NCBI RefSeq assembly: GCF_003591035.1
Contig: NZ_QYUO01000001.1
Span: 2,170,001-2,234,000, forward strand
Reading direction: 5' to 3'
DNA from: Noviherbaspirillum saxi
GTDB lineage: Bacteria > Pseudomonadota > Gammaproteobacteria > Burkholderiales > Burkholderiaceae_D
DNA: 64,000 nt
In this document: in pieces, positions 33,612-43,457 of the stretch
Layout of the letters: the number at the start of each line of letters is the position of its first letter
Numbering within the stretch: position 1 is the stretch's first letter
Made by a program: the position numbers and the translations under genes
Notes under the pieces: generated by a model
What the model was told of the DNA's origin: nothing
Database searches by the model: none
What the model saw: the letters and a program-made list of their open reading frames with translations, nothing else

Positions 33612-34916
33612 TCAACGCTGTCCTTCGGCTCTTCTCGCCTCCATGACGCCGGCCACGGTGAGGAAGGATCCGAAAACCGCAATTCTATCATTCTCCCCTG
33701 CTCTACTTCGTGCATTCTCAAAAGCGGTCGCAGGAGTGTCGAATGTCTCTACCGTACATTCCTTCCCTGCCTCGGTGCATGGCACGATGCCGGCATCGGC
33801 CAGCTTTTTCCTGATGTAGTCGGCACTGGCCGCCCTGGGGAGCGGCAGGTCGGTCAGGCACCAATGATCGACCCGGTCCTTGAGGTGCGCGATGATGCCG
33901 TCGATGTCCTTGTCCTGCATCGCGCCAAACACCGCATAGGTATAGGGATGAAAACCCATGTTGTCGAGATTTTGCGCCAGGGTCGCAGCGGCATGCGGGT
34001 TATGCGCGACGTCCAGCACGATGGCAGGACGGCCCGGCAGCACCTGGAACCGGCCCGGCAGATCCACCAGGGCCAGACCGGTGCGCACTTCCTGGGCACC
34101 AACCGGCAGACGGTCGCGCAAGGCTTCCAGCGCGGCCAGCACGGCGGAGGCGTTCAACAACTGGTTCGCTCCGCGTAGCGCGGGATAGCCCAAGGAGTTG
34201 CGGCGCTGCGCACGGCCGCCGTAGTTCCACTGCTGCTTGTCGCCCGAATAATTGAAATCATGGCCAAACAACCACAGGTCCGCGCCGATCGCCTTCGCAT
34301 GATCGATCAGCGATTGCGGCGGGACCGGGTCGCCGCAGATCGCGGTGCGGCCCGGACGGAAAATACCGGCCTTTTCGAAACCGATTTTTTCGCGCGTGTC
34401 GCCGAGGTATTCGGTATGGTCGATGTCCACGCTGGTGACAATGGCAACGTCGGCGTCGATCACATTGACCGCGTCGAGGCGGCCGCCGAGACCCACTTCA
34501 AGGATGACCGCATCCAGTCCGGATTGCGCGAACAGGCGCATGATGGCCAGCGTGGTGAATTCGAAATATGTCAGCGATACATCGCCGCGCTTTTCTTCGA
34601 CCGCCGCGAACTGGTTGACCAGCGCGTCGTCGGTCGCCGGCTCGCCATGAACACGCGCGCGCTCGTTGAAATCGATCAGGTGCGGCGAGGTATACACGCC
34701 GACGCGATAGCCGGCCTGCATCAGGATCGCTTCGAGCATCGCACAGGTGGAACCCTTGCCGTTGGTGCCGCCGACGATGATGACCGGGCAGTCGAAATGA
34801 ATGCCGAGCCGGTCTTTCACCTGCGCGACGCGCTCCAGTCCCATGTCGATTGCCTTGGGATGCATGGTTTCGAGCAGGCTGAGCCAGCCGGACAGTGTGG
34901 TGGGATGGCTTTGCAT
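33612..34916 (-). CDS. folC: Bifunctional folylpolyglutamate synthase/dihydrofolate synthase
   Basis: A 434-residue Mur-ligase-family enzyme that adds L-glutamate to dihydropteroate and to folates in the cytoplasm. The ATP loop is VGGTNGKGSTCAMLEA near residues 47-62. Also present are YTSPHLIDFNERARVHGEP and SVDIDHTEYLGDTREKIGFE, with the carbamylated-lysine region following, and DVAHNPHAAATLA in the C-terminal domain. It lies between accD (with a terminator between them) and the SPOR gene. Confidence 0.96.
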   Translation of the reverse strand: MQSHPTTLSGWLSLLETMHPKAIDMGLERVAQVKDRLGIHFDCPVIIVGGTNGKGSTCAMLEAILMQAGYRVGVYTSPHLIDFNERARVHGEPATDDALVNQFAAVEEKRGDVSLTYFEFTTLAIMRLFAQSGLDAVILEVGLGGRLDAVNVIDADVAIVTSVDIDHTEYLGDTREKIGFEKAGIFRPGRTAICGDPVPPQSLIDHAKAIGADLWLFGHDFNYSGDKQQWNYGGRAQRRNSLGYPALRGANQLLNASAVLAALEALRDRLPVGAQEVRTGLALVDLPGRFQVLPGRPAIVLDVAHNPHAAATLAQNLDNMGFHPYTYAVFGAMQDKDIDGIIAHLKDRVDHWCLTDLPLPRAASADYIRKKLADAGIVPCTEAGKECTVETFDTPATAFENARSRAGENDRIAVFGSFLTVAGVMEARRAEGQR

Positions 34917-34944
34917 GAGAATGTAATGGCGTATGGCTGAAAGT

Positions 34945-34976
34945 AAAAAGCCCGGACCTTGCTGCAGTCCGGGCTG
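34945..34976 (-). terminator. Intrinsic terminator after accD
   Basis: On the minus strand the 8-bp stem AGCCCGGA / TCCGGGCT is followed by TTTTAC. It lies 18 bases after the accD stop and just before folC, so folC may partly depend on read-through or on its own promoter. Confidence 0.75.
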
Positions 34977-34993
34977 TCTGGTTCATGCGGCGA

Positions 34994-35866
34994 TCAGGCC
35001 AGCACTTCTGCCGGCTGGTTCTGCAGCAGTGCCAGCAGGCGGGCGATTTCTTCACGCATCTTGCGACGGTCGACAATCATGTCGACGGCCCCCTTTTGCA
35101 CCAGGAATTCGGCGCGCTGGAAACCTTCCGGCAGTTTTTCACGCACAGTGTTTTCAATCACGCGCGGACCTGCAAAACCGATCAGGGCTTTGGGCTCGGC
35201 AATCACGACATCGCCCATGAAAGCGAACGAAGCAGATACGCCACCCATGGTCGGATCGGTCAGCACGGAAATGAAAGGCAGCTTTTTCTCGGACAGCTTG
35301 GTCAGCATCGATGTCGTTTTTGCCATTTGCATCAACGACAGCAAGCCTTCCTGCATGCGCGCGCCACCGGTTGCGGTGATGCAGATGAAAGGCACCTTCT
35401 GCTCCAGCGCGACCTGTGCGCCGCGTACGAATCTTTCGCCGACGACCGAACCCATCGAGCCGCCCATGAATTCGAATTCGAAGCAGGCGACAACGACCGG
35501 CAGGGTCATGATGGCACCGCCCATGACGATCAGCGCATCGGTTTCGCCGGTGGCTTCCATCGCGTCCTTCAGGCGATCGGGATATTTCTTGCTGTCCTTG
35601 AACTTGAGCGAATCGACGGGCAAGGCTTCCTGGCCGATTTCATAGCGGCCGCCGGCGTCGAGCAGCGCATCGAGTCGCTCCCGCGCGCGGATGCGCATAT
35701 GGTGATCGCACTTCGGGCAGACATGGATATTGGATTCCAGGTCGGTGCGGTATAGCACGGCTTCGCAGGACGGGCACTTTACCCACAAGCCTTCAGGCAC
35801 CGATTTGCGGGTTGCGGAATCGGAACGCTGAATCCGCGGGGGAAGCAATTTTTCAAGCCAGCTCAT
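34994..35866 (-). CDS. accD: Acetyl-CoA carboxylase carboxyltransferase subunit beta
   Basis: A 290-residue subunit that, with AccA, transfers the carboxyl group from biotin to acetyl-CoA, giving malonyl-CoA for fatty acid synthesis. The N-terminal zinc ribbon is complete (CPSC and CPKC, about residues 34-56). The carboxyltransferase core has [20 protein letters not shown] and [20 protein letters not shown]. The trpA-accD-folC order is a common proteobacterial arrangement. Confidence 0.97.
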   Translation of the reverse strand: MSWLEKLLPPRIQRSDSATRKSVPEGLWVKCPSCEAVLYRTDLESNIHVCPKCDHHMRIRARERLDALLDAGGRYEIGQEALPVDSLKFKDSKKYPDRLKDAMEATGETDALIVMGGAIMTLPVVVACFEFEFMGGSMGSVVGERFVRGAQVALEQKVPFICITATGGARMQEGLLSLMQMAKTTSMLTKLSEKKLPFISVLTDPTMGGVSASFAFMGDVVIAEPKALIGFAGPRVIENTVREKLPEGFQRAEFLVQKGAVDMIVDRRKMREEIARLLALLQNQPAEVLA

Positions 35867-35966
35867 GTGACCTCATCTCGATTTTGTTGCGGCATTGTAC
35901 CGCTCACCTTGCCTTCCGCCAATATCGGCCGATGGTCTGGTTCTTTCCGGTTCAGTGGCAAATATG

Positions 35967-36770
35967 TCACTTGATCTCGTCAAGGGCTTGGCGAATACCG
36001 GAAATAAACGTCTGCACTACTTCCACAGCGCGTTCGCGCGGCGTATTTTCCAATTCCTGGATAATGCGACTGCCGATGACCACGGCGTCCGATACCGAGC
36101 CGATTGCCTTGGCTGTTGCGCCATCGCGAATGCCAAATCCCACCCCCACCGGCACCTTGACGTGCTTCTTGATCGCCGGGATCTTGTCAGCAACGGCACC
36201 CAGATCGAGATGCCCTGACCCGGTCACGCCTTTCAAGGAAACGTAATACACATAGCCACTTGCCACTTTGCCAACCTGCTCGATACGCTCGTCGGTCGAG
36301 GTCGGGGCCAGCAGGAAGATAGGATCGAGGCCGTTCGTCTTCATCAGCGTGGAAAAGTCTTCGCACTCTTCCGGCGGATAGTCGACGACGAGTACGCCAT
36401 CGACTCCAGCGGTTTTGGCGGCTTCGACAAATGCCTGTGCTCCCATGCGTTCGATCGGGTTTGCATATCCCATCAGTACCACCGGCGTGCTCTGATTGGT
36501 CGTGCGAAATTCCTGCACGAATTGCAATACGTGCCGCATGCCAACGCCATTTGCCAAGGCGCGCTCCGATGCTCTCTGGATAACCGGACCATCTGCCATT
36601 GGATCGGAGAACGGGACGCCGAGTTCGATAATGTCGGCGCCGCCGGCAACCAACGCGTGCATCAGTGGAACGGTCAGGTCGGGTGCGGGATCGCCAGCGG
36701 TAATGAAAGGAATGAGACCCTTTTTCTTATTCTCGGCAAGCGCGGTCAAGGTATTCTTGATTCTGGACAT
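35967..36770 (-). CDS. trpA: Tryptophan synthase alpha chain
   Basis: A 267-residue TIM-barrel subunit that splits indole-3-glycerol phosphate and hands indole to TrpB. The catalytic Glu is in [20 protein letters not shown], and the catalytic Asp in [12 protein letters not shown]. The phosphate-binding end is present ([26 protein letters not shown]). It is 127 bases downstream of trpB with no gene in the gap. Confidence 0.97.
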   Translation of the reverse strand: MSRIKNTLTALAENKKKGLIPFITAGDPAPDLTVPLMHALVAGGADIIELGVPFSDPMADGPVIQRASERALANGVGMRHVLQFVQEFRTTNQSTPVVLMGYANPIERMGAQAFVEAAKTAGVDGVLVVDYPPEECEDFSTLMKTNGLDPIFLLAPTSTDERIEQVGKVASGYVYYVSLKGVTGSGHLDLGAVADKIPAIKKHVKVPVGVGFGIRDGATAKAIGSVSDAVVIGSRIIQELENTPRERAVEVVQTFISGIRQALDEIK

Positions 36771-36897
36771 GGTAGTGGCTTCTTATCAGGTTGTAGCACC
36801 GCATCAACGGTCAGGAATTACTCTTTTTTGATGGCTGACCGTCGCGGCTCTTTTCAGGTTGCATGGACCTGCCGTGCGGAATGTCACGGAGCAGATT

Positions 36898-38166
36898 TCA
36901 GAACTGCTTTTTCATCCGCTCGGCCACCGTATGCATGTCCTTGTCACCACGCCCCGACAGATTAGCGAGCACGATTTTATCCTTGGGCAAGGTAGCGGCA
37001 AATTTTGCGGCATAGGCCAGCGCATGACTGGATTCCAGCGCGGGGATGATGCCTTCGATCCGACAGCAGTTATGAAAGGCTTCGATCGCTTCGTCATCGG
37101 TGATCGACACGTACTGCGCGCGGCCCGCATCCTTCAACCATGCGTGTTCGGGGCCGACGCCCGGATAATCCAGACCGGCCGATACCGAATGCGTTTCGAT
37201 GATCTGGCCGTCCTCGTCCTGTAGCAGATAGGTTCGGTTGCCATGCAGCACGCCCGGCGAGCCCGCGATCAGCGACGCGGAATGTTTGCCGGTCGACAGG
37301 CCTTCGCCAGCTGCTTCGACGCCAATGAGCTGCACGTCCTTGTGGTCGATATACGGATAAAAAATGCCCATCGCATTCGAACCCCCGCCTATGCAGGCGA
37401 CCACGTAATCCGGCTGGCGGCCTGTCATTTCCGGCATTTGCACCAGGCACTCCTTCCCGATGACGGACTGGAAATCGCGCACCATCATCGGATACGGGTG
37501 CGGGCCTGCAACTGTGCCGATGATGTAGAAGGTATTTTCCACATTGGTCACCCAGTCGCGCATGGCTTCGTTCAGCGCATCCTTGAGCGTTTTCGAGCCG
37601 GACTCGACCGGCACTACTTTCGCCCCGAGCAATTCCATCCGGTACACGTTCTGCACTTGGCGCTTGACGTCTTCGCTACCCATGTAAATCACGCATTCCA
37701 GGCCGAAGCGCGCGCAGATCGTGGCCGTCGCCACGCCGTGCTGCCCTGCGCCGGTTTCGGCGATCACGCGCGGCTTACCCATGCGCTTGGCAAGCAGCGC
37801 CTGGCCGATGACATTGTTGATCTTGTGCGCGCCGGTATGGTTGAGATCTTCGCGCTTGAAGTAGATCTGGGCGCCGCCCATCATTTCGGACCAGCGGCGC
37901 GCATGGTAGATCGGGCTGGGACGCCCGACGAAATGCTTCAGTTCCCGTTCGAATTCTTCCAGAAAATCGGGATCGTTCTGGTAATGGGCGTAGCCGTTTT
38001 TCAGTTCGGTCAACGCATGCGTCAGCGTTTCCGATACGAAGGTGCCGCCGTAAGGACCGAAATGCCCGCGCGAGTCAGGCAGGTTGTAACGAGCCGCCTG
38101 ATGCAAGGCGGTCGTGGTCATGGCTTGGCGCTCGGCGTAGTTTTCCAGCGCGTTCAGTTCTTTCAT
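36898..38166 (-). CDS. trpB: Tryptophan synthase beta chain
   Basis: A 422-residue PLP enzyme that condenses indole with serine. The PLP lysine is in [20 protein letters not shown]; the phosphate-binding loop is [20 protein letters not shown] supplies the catalytic Glu region. Compared with most TrpB proteins it has an extra N-terminal stretch ([16 protein letters not shown]) before the conserved [14 protein letters not shown] chose the ATG preceded by AGAGA; a start at 38181 or at 38121 is possible. It follows trpF in the same direction. Confidence 0.95.
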   Translation of the reverse strand: MKELNALENYAERQAMTTTALHQAARYNLPDSRGHFGPYGGTFVSETLTHALTELKNGYAHYQNDPDFLEEFERELKHFVGRPSPIYHARRWSEMMGGAQIYFKREDLNHTGAHKINNVIGQALLAKRMGKPRVIAETGAGQHGVATATICARFGLECVIYMGSEDVKRQVQNVYRMELLGAKVVPVESGSKTLKDALNEAMRDWVTNVENTFYIIGTVAGPHPYPMMVRDFQSVIGKECLVQMPEMTGRQPDYVVACIGGGSNAMGIFYPYIDHKDVQLIGVEAAGEGLSTGKHSASLIAGSPGVLHGNRTYLLQDEDGQIIETHSVSAGLDYPGVGPEHAWLKDAGRAQYVSITDDEAIEAFHNCCRIEGIIPALESSHALAYAAKFAATLPKDKIVLANLSGRGDKDMHTVAERMKKQF

Positions 38167-38255
38167 GGTGTTCTCTTTCATTCGCGAAGGAAGCGGCGCA
38201 TCGTGCGCGCGGGCTTCCAGTCTTCAAAATAGCGTAAAGGTAACAGGCGGGATAT

Positions 38256-38279
38256 GGACCGGAGGACCGGAGGACCGGA
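38256..38279. repeat. Three tandem copies of GGACCGGA
   Basis: An 8-base unit, GGACCGGA, is repeated exactly three times in the 162-base gap between trpF and trpB, followed by a degenerate fourth copy. On the minus strand (the trp direction) it reads TCCGGTCC, itself nearly palindromic. It may be a simple slippage repeat; a role in trpB expression is possible but not shown. Confidence 0.6.
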
Positions 38280-38328
38280 TCGGAAGCTTTACACAGCCAT
38301 CGCTTGCCGAATGACCGCACGCCGTGCA

Positions 38329-38991
38329 TCAACCATGCTCAGCAGCGCGTACGGCGCGGATGAACTCGCTGATCTTGACGGGATCCTTGATGCCCTTGGA
38401 CAGTTCGACGCCACTGCTGACATCGACGGCATGCGGCCGGACCTGAAGCACTGCTTCAGTGGCGTTTTGCACGCTCAAGCCACCACTCAAAACGACCCGA
38501 GGCGCGAGCTCTTTTGGAATGAGAGACCAATCGAAAACCTTTCCACCACCGCCATAGCCGTCGACAAAGGCATCGAGCAGAATCCCTGAAAAGAGCCTGC
38601 TCGCGGCGCGGTAACTGTGCTCGTATTCTAGCAAATCAGCGCCTGTCATACCGGGTTTCATGCGTATCGCACGCATGAACGGCCGGTTCACGGCTTTGGC
38701 CGCATGGCAGCATTGATCTATCGTTTCGTCGCCATGGAATTGCAGCATGGATACCGGCGCCGTGCCGACGATAGCCATTACTTCTTCGCTTGTCGCGTTA
38801 ACGAACAGGCCAACCGAGGTAACGAACGGGGGAATGGCGGGTAACAGACTGGCGGCCGTCTCTGCCGAAACGAAGCGCGGACTCTTGTCGTAAAAAACCA
38901 GGCCGATGGCATCTGCTCCGGCTGCGATCGCCGCCTGCAAGTCTTCGGAACGGGTGATGCCGCAAATTTTTACTCGGGTTCGGTGCGTCAT
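38329..38991 (-). CDS. trpF: Phosphoribosylanthranilate isomerase
   Basis: A 220-residue TIM-barrel enzyme converting phosphoribosylanthranilate to its carboxyphenylamino-deoxyribulose phosphate isomer. The catalytic Cys and first strand are in RVKICGITRSEDL, the catalytic Asp in GGKVFDWSLIP, and the phosphate loop in VVLSGGLSVQNA, with VDVSSGVELSKGIKD at the end. The start at 38991 gives the usual short N-terminus; an in-frame start at 39045 would add 18 unusual residues. It is the first gene of the trpFBA row. Confidence 0.95.
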   Translation of the reverse strand: MTHRTRVKICGITRSEDLQAAIAAGADAIGLVFYDKSPRFVSAETAASLLPAIPPFVTSVGLFVNATSEEVMAIVGTAPVSMLQFHGDETIDQCCHAAKAVNRPFMRAIRMKPGMTGADLLEYEHSYRAASRLFSGILLDAFVDGYGGGGKVFDWSLIPKELAPRVVLSGGLSVQNATEAVLQVRPHAVDVSSGVELSKGIKDPVKISEFIRAVRAAEHG

Positions 38992-39074
38992 GAACAATTT
39001 TGCAAGGTAATTACTGGAATGATGCGTATTATGCGCCTGCGTCATCCGCTGCGCGCCTCATGTCCCCGTGACTC

Positions 39075-39872
39075 TTATAACCAGGGTATAGCCGCACCCG
39101 TTTCCTGGGGCAGCCCCCACTTTTCATCGTAGCTTATCTTCGCAAGATACAAGCCGTCCGGCATGAAGGTCGGCGCGGCACGGCTTCTGTCTTTGCCGGC
39201 GAGTATTCCGGCCAGCCATTCCACCGGCTGATTGCCATTTCCAATCATGATCAGGGAACCCACAATATTGCGCACCATGTGATGGAGAAAAGCGCTGGCG
39301 GTCAGCGTAAAAATGATCAGGTCGCCGCGCCGAGTGACGCGGATATCGTGCATGGTCTTGACCGGAGATTTCGCCTGACATTCTGCGGCGCGGAATGCGG
39401 AAAAGTCATGCGTGCCGATCAGAAGCGTTGCCGCTTCCTGCATGCGGTCCGCATCGAGCGGACGAAATACCCATCCCGCCTTGCCGGCCAGCAACGGCGA
39501 GCGCACAGGATGGTTATAGAGCACGTAATGATAGGTACGCGCCGTCGCGCTGAAGCGCGCATGAAATGCATCGAGCCCGTCCGCTGCGACTTCGGTCGCC
39601 CAGCGCACCGCTATCGATGGGGGCAGAAATGTATTGACGCCGCGCACCCATGAAAAGGTATCGCGATGGAGTTCGGTATCGAAATGAACGACCTGCTCCA
39701 ACGCATGCACGCCGGCGTCGGTACGTCCTGCGCAAGTGGTTGCTATATCCACCAGGGCGAAGCGCTTGAGCGCTCTCTCCAGCGTATCCTGCACGGTCCC
39801 GCCGGAAGGTTGCGTCTGCCATCCATGCCAGGGAGCGCCATCGTATTGGACGCCGAGCACTATCCGTTTCAA
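39075..39872 (-). CDS. truA: tRNA pseudouridine(38-40) synthase TruA
   Basis: A 265-residue pseudouridine synthase acting on the tRNA anticodon stem-loop. The catalytic aspartate is in [40 protein letters not shown] is the second signature. The start is a TTG giving [18 protein letters not shown], with GGAG five bases upstream; a GTG two codons earlier is the main alternative. Upstream on the same strand is the fimV terminator, so truA needs its own promoter or read-through. Confidence 0.95.
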   Translation of the reverse strand: MKRIVLGVQYDGAPWHGWQTQPSGGTVQDTLERALKRFALVDIATTCAGRTDAGVHALEQVVHFDTELHRDTFSWVRGVNTFLPPSIAVRWATEVAADGLDAFHARFSATARTYHYVLYNHPVRSPLLAGKAGWVFRPLDADRMQEAATLLIGTHDFSAFRAAECQAKSPVKTMHDIRVTRRGDLIIFTLTASAFLHHMVRNIVGSLIMIGNGNQPVEWLAGILAGKDRSRAAPTFMPDGLYLAKISYDEKWGLPQETGAAIPWL

Positions 39873-39897
39873 TTCCACTCCAGATCGACAATGATCC

Positions 39898-39936
39898 AAA
39901 AAACAAAACGGGCGCCGGCAATGCCGCGCCCGTTCT
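39898..39936 (-). terminator. Intrinsic terminator of fimV
   Basis: On the minus strand AACGGGCG and CGCCCGTT form an 8-bp stem around a GC-rich loop, followed by TTGTTTTTTGG. It lies 17 bases after the fimV stop. Confidence 0.85.
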
Positions 39937-39952
39937 TTCAAGTTGTTCTAGC

Positions 39953-42900
39953 TTATGCGAGTTCCAGCAACAGCGACTTGGCCTTTTCGCTTTGCTCGGG
40001 CGTACCGCCCTTCAGCACTTCGTCAAGCAGTTCGCGTGCTCCTTCCTTGTCGCCGATCTCCTGATAGGCGATCGCAAGGTCGAGCTTGGTAGCCATTTCC
40101 GCGCTGATGAACCCGGATTCGTCACCTGCACCTTCAAGGCTCGGTGCCTCGCCGAGCGACTCCAGCGAGACGTCGAAGTCGGTATCGGTCGTGGCTGCCG
40201 GCTCAACCGGATTCAATTCAAGACTGATGTCGGACAGGTCAAAGTCGAGCGGATCGTTTGGCGCAGATTCAGCCTTTGCCTCCGGGATTGCGGGAATATC
40301 TTCCAGTTCCGGAATATCGATTTCCAGCGATGGCCGTTCTGCGGCGGCTGTTTCAATATTCTGCACCTGCGGCTCGATCGGCGCGTCGGTCGACGAAATT
40401 GCATCGTCGAGCGAGAATTCGAGGTCCTTGATTTCAGGAATATCGACCGGCTCGGGCTGGAGCGGCGCTTCCGTCGTCAGATTGACGCTGAAGTCATCCA
40501 GCGACTCAGGCTTTGCTTCTTCCTTGGATTCTGCTGCCGGCGTGTCCAGGAAGTCGAAATCGATCGATGCGAGGGCGGCCGGCGGTTCCATTGCGATCGG
40601 ACGGGGAATCGTGTTCGGCACCGCCATTTCCGGCATGTTCAAGCCGTCAAGGTCGAAATCGAGTTCGTTCGAGGTCGTCGCTTTCGAAGTCACCTTCTCC
40701 AGTTCGGCTTCCCCCATCGGTTCGAAATCGAGATCGTTCGCCGTGGCCGGAGCCACTTCAGCCGCCGGTGCCGGTGTCGCATCAAGTTGCGTATCGCTCG
40801 CCAGAGCGGTATTGCTGAAATACGAGGTGTCGGTTTCGAGCGAGTTGATTGTATCGAGCGTGTTGGCGTCGGACTGCGTCGTCGACAGCAAGGTCGCTAG
40901 GCCTTGTTCATCCAGAGGCTGCGTCGGCGCAACAAGGCCGCCGGCAGATTGGTCGTCCGAGCCCGCCTTGCCATCCTTGCCGCTCGCATACAGCGGATTG
41001 TTCGGATCGATGCCGACACCAAGCGCAACAGCCTGCGCCCACTCGTCGCCTTCGCCCTTGGTCAGGCCATACAATTCGGTGGCGAGCACTTCGAACGCGC
41101 GCAAATCCTTGCGATTCGAATAGATTTCCAGCAGCTTCACACGCACTGCGTGGCGCTCGGGCTGGGTGCGCAAGGCCTCTTTCAGGATTTCTTCGGCCTG
41201 TGCATCGCGGCCATACGCGATGTACACGTCGGCCTCGGCGACCGGGTCCACCTCGTTGGAATCGAGCTGACTAGCCGACGGCGAGAAGCTGGAATTGAAT
41301 ACGCTGTTGTTGGTATCGACACTTTGACCGCCGGTGGAGCCGAACAGGGAATTCGCCTTCAGGCTGGAATCGGTGATGATGCTGTCTTCGAACTGCTTGT
41401 CCTGCTTCTGACGCCGGGCGCGATAAATGCCGAGCGCGCCAAGCGCTACGAGCAGTGCACCAAGACCCGGCAGGGCCATGGGGTTTTCAGTCAGGCTTTC
41501 AAGGAAGCTCGGTTCTGGCGGCGGTGGTGGCGGCGCTACGGGTTTCGGTTTTGCGACAACTGGGGCGGTAGGTTTTTCCGCCGTGGGCTCGGCCGGTTTT
41601 TCAGCTGCTGGCGCGGGCGGCGTTGCGGATGCGGCGGGTGTTGCTGCGACCACAGCAGTCCCTTCAGTTGAGGGAGCTGCTGTGGCGGACGCCGGTGCGG
41701 CTGGCGCGGCTGCTTGAGAAGGAGTTGATGCTGCCGGGGCCGGCGTCGCCGGTTTAGCTTCGACCTTGGTGGCGTCGGCCTGCTTTTGCTGGTCGGCCAG
41801 ATTCTTGTTCTTTACCTCAAGAATCTTTTGTAATTCACTGACATTCTTTTCCAGTTCCTTGACGCGGGCATTGGCGTCGGCGATGGCCTTTTCCTTCGCA
41901 ATGCGATCTTCGGCCGAAGCGGTACCGGCTGCCTTGTCGGCATTGGCAGTGGCCGTCGGCGCCGCATTCGACAGCGTCAGCTTGTCTTTGGATTCGGAAG
42001 CCGGCGTGGCGCGCTCTTCCACCTTGGCGGTAATCTTGCCACCTGCGCTTTGGCGATTTTCGGTGGATTTTTGCGGCGCGGAGGATGCCACTTGGCCGGC
42101 GAGCTTGCTACGGTAATTCTGGAAGTCGGCAGCCTGCGCGACGACGATATTGCGCGCTTCGGCATTGCTGACGCCTCGAGCTACCTCGGCACTTGGAACC
42201 GACAGAATCTGGCCGGCTTTCAGGCGATTCATGTTCTGGCCGACGAAGGCATCTGGGTTAGCCTGATGCAAGGCAACCAGCATTTGGTCCAGCGAGACGC
42301 CGCCTGACTTCACTTGGGTCGCAATCTTCGCAAGCGTGTCGCCGTTACGTACCTTGTAGTCTCCCGACGCTGTATCCTGGACGGATCCGACCGGAGGCGG
42401 TGCAACTGGTCGCTCGGCCCGGGAGGGCGCTTCAGCCTGAGGCACGTTACGCGGGGCCGGACTGGATTGTGTAACAGACTGTGACGAACGTGTGCTTTGT
42501 GGTGCGCGTGAGACGCTTGAATCAGGAATGGCAACCCGCGCCGGCGCAACCTGTGCGCTTTGCGTGGTGCGCAGGTCTGCGGGATCAAGCAGGAATGTGT
42601 ATTCGCGTACCAATCTTCCATTCGGCCCCGACAACTCCAGCAGCATGTCGACGAAAGGTTCGTTCAATGGCTGTGCGGAGGTCAGACGAATGACCTGGCG
42701 TTCGCCGCGCTGTTCGACGGCAAAGCGCAAGGAAGCCAATGCCGGGGTGTAATCGATGCCAGCCTGTCGAAATGCTTCAGCCGATGCCAGTTTGGCTGCC
42801 AGCGAACCGAGCTCATCGCGCGAAACCGAAGTCAACTCGATCTCGGCACGCAAAGGTTGCCCCAGCGATGACAGGACAGTCAGCTTGCCGAGTCCAGCGG

Positions 42901-43003
42901 CGTACGCATTGGAAAACAGGAGCGCAGTCGCAACAGCAGCGCTGAGCGTTTTCAAAGTAAACAAGCCCGAGGGGCGTTTATTTGAATGCATGTTTGATGG
43001 CAT
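39953..43003 (-). CDS. fimV: FimV/HubP family polar peptidoglycan-binding protein
   Basis: A 1016-residue inner-membrane protein. A signal peptide/anchor ending at AYAAG is followed by the FimV N-terminal domain (LGKLTVLSSLGQPLRAEIEL). A LysM module (DYKVRNGDTLAKIATQVKSG, about residues 215-270) binds peptidoglycan. A coiled coil (KELEKNVSELQKILEVKNKN) and an Ala/Pro-rich stretch precede the single membrane helix (LPGLGALLVALGALGIYRAR, near 530). The cytoplasmic part is long and acidic, with TPR-like helices and a conserved C-terminal FimV motif (AIAYQEIGDKEGARELLDEV). Homologues organise the cell pole and type IV pili, so a link to the MSHA pilus is plausible. I chose the ATG at 43003; no good Shine-Dalgarno is visible. 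Confidence 0.92.
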   Translation of the reverse strand: MPSNMHSNKRPSGLFTLKTLSAAVATALLFSNAYAAGLGKLTVLSSLGQPLRAEIELTSVSRDELGSLAAKLASAEAFRQAGIDYTPALASLRFAVEQRGERQVIRLTSAQPLNEPFVDMLLELSGPNGRLVREYTFLLDPADLRTTQSAQVAPARVAIPDSSVSRAPQSTRSSQSVTQSSPAPRNVPQAEAPSRAERPVAPPPVGSVQDTASGDYKVRNGDTLAKIATQVKSGGVSLDQMLVALHQANPDAFVGQNMNRLKAGQILSVPSAEVARGVSNAEARNIVVAQAADFQNYRSKLAGQVASSAPQKSTENRQSAGGKITAKVEERATPASESKDKLTLSNAAPTATANADKAAGTASAEDRIAKEKAIADANARVKELEKNVSELQKILEVKNKNLADQQKQADATKVEAKPATPAPAASTPSQAAAPAAPASATAAPSTEGTAVVAATPAASATPPAPAAEKPAEPTAEKPTAPVVAKPKPVAPPPPPPEPSFLESLTENPMALPGLGALLVALGALGIYRARRQKQDKQFEDSIITDSSLKANSLFGSTGGQSVDTNNSVFNSSFSPSASQLDSNEVDPVAEADVYIAYGRDAQAEEILKEALRTQPERHAVRVKLLEIYSNRKDLRAFEVLATELYGLTKGEGDEWAQAVALGVGIDPNNPLYASGKDGKAGSDDQSAGGLVAPTQPLDEQGLATLLSTTQSDANTLDTINSLETDTSYFSNTALASDTQLDATPAPAAEVAPATANDLDFEPMGEAELEKVTSKATTSNELDFDLDGLNMPEMAVPNTIPRPIAMEPPAALASIDFDFLDTPAAESKEEAKPESLDDFSVNLTTEAPLQPEPVDIPEIKDLEFSLDDAISSTDAPIEPQVQNIETAAAERPSLEIDIPELEDIPAIPEAKAESAPNDPLDFDLSDISLELNPVEPAATTDTDFDVSLESLGEAPSLEGAGDESGFISAEMATKLDLAIAYQEIGDKEGARELLDEVLKGGTPEQSEKAKSLLLELA

Positions 43004-43188
43004 AGGGGGCAATCCGTTTGCGTGTCTGGCAGAGGTAAAATCACCGCGCCAATGTAATATTGATCGAGGGAACTTTCACCATATCATCATGGACTTAGGC
43101 ACGCAAGTGTAAGCAATTTGCCAACTGACGCAAAACCGGCATATCGCTCTGTATCTCTCTCTGTATCTCTATATATAACTCATCTGCG

Positions 43189-43206
43189 TTGTTGCCGATT
43201 GGCAAC
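43189..43206. other. Short hairpin in the fimV-asd gap
   Basis: TGTTGCC and GGCAACA (within 43189-43206) form a perfect 7-bp stem with a four-base loop. It follows a pyrimidine-rich stretch with repeated TGTATCTC. This is part of a 454-base gene-free gap that also holds the palindromes at 43210-43262 and 43371-43389; the fimV promoter should lie at its left end. Confidence 0.45.
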
Positions 43207-43209
43207 ACA

Positions 43210-43262
43210 ACTGGGGCTTGACGAACTACCGGCGAACACCGGCATTCATCAAGCCCCAGTCT
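43210..43262. repeat. 53-bp palindromic element between asd and fimV
   Basis: CTGGGGCTTGA on the left and TCAAGCCCCAG on the right are perfect 11-bp inverted repeats. Within the loop CCGG-N6-CCGG forms a second small stem. There is no U-run on either side, so it is not a standard intrinsic terminator. It may mark the end of the asd transcript or be a genomic repeat. Confidence 0.55.
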
Positions 43263-43370
43263 GCATCCCGATGCTACAGGCTGCTTAAGTTACACCAATC
43301 CCGATCTGTAACATGGCAAATGAAATCGATGGATTTTTTCGACTGGCAAGGCGCAGGAGGAGTCAATAGC

Positions 43371-43389
43371 GGTGCTATTGACGACGAGT
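43371..43389. other. Perfect 8-bp hairpin downstream of asd
   Basis: TCAATAGC-GGT-GCTATTGA is a perfect 8-bp stem with a 3-base loop, about 70 bases past the asd stop. It is preceded by AGGAGGAG on the plus strand, but no open reading frame of interest follows. Its function is unknown. Confidence 0.5.
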
Positions 43390-43457
43390 GCAACGCAGGC
43401 AGACGGAAAAAGACTCGCTTTCATGTCACGTTATGGGTTGGGATTGGTATTACAGCC

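Noticed and set aside
38992..39074. trp leader peptide/attenuator before trpF
   Set aside because: No short frame with tandem Trp codons and no terminator hairpin with a U-run.
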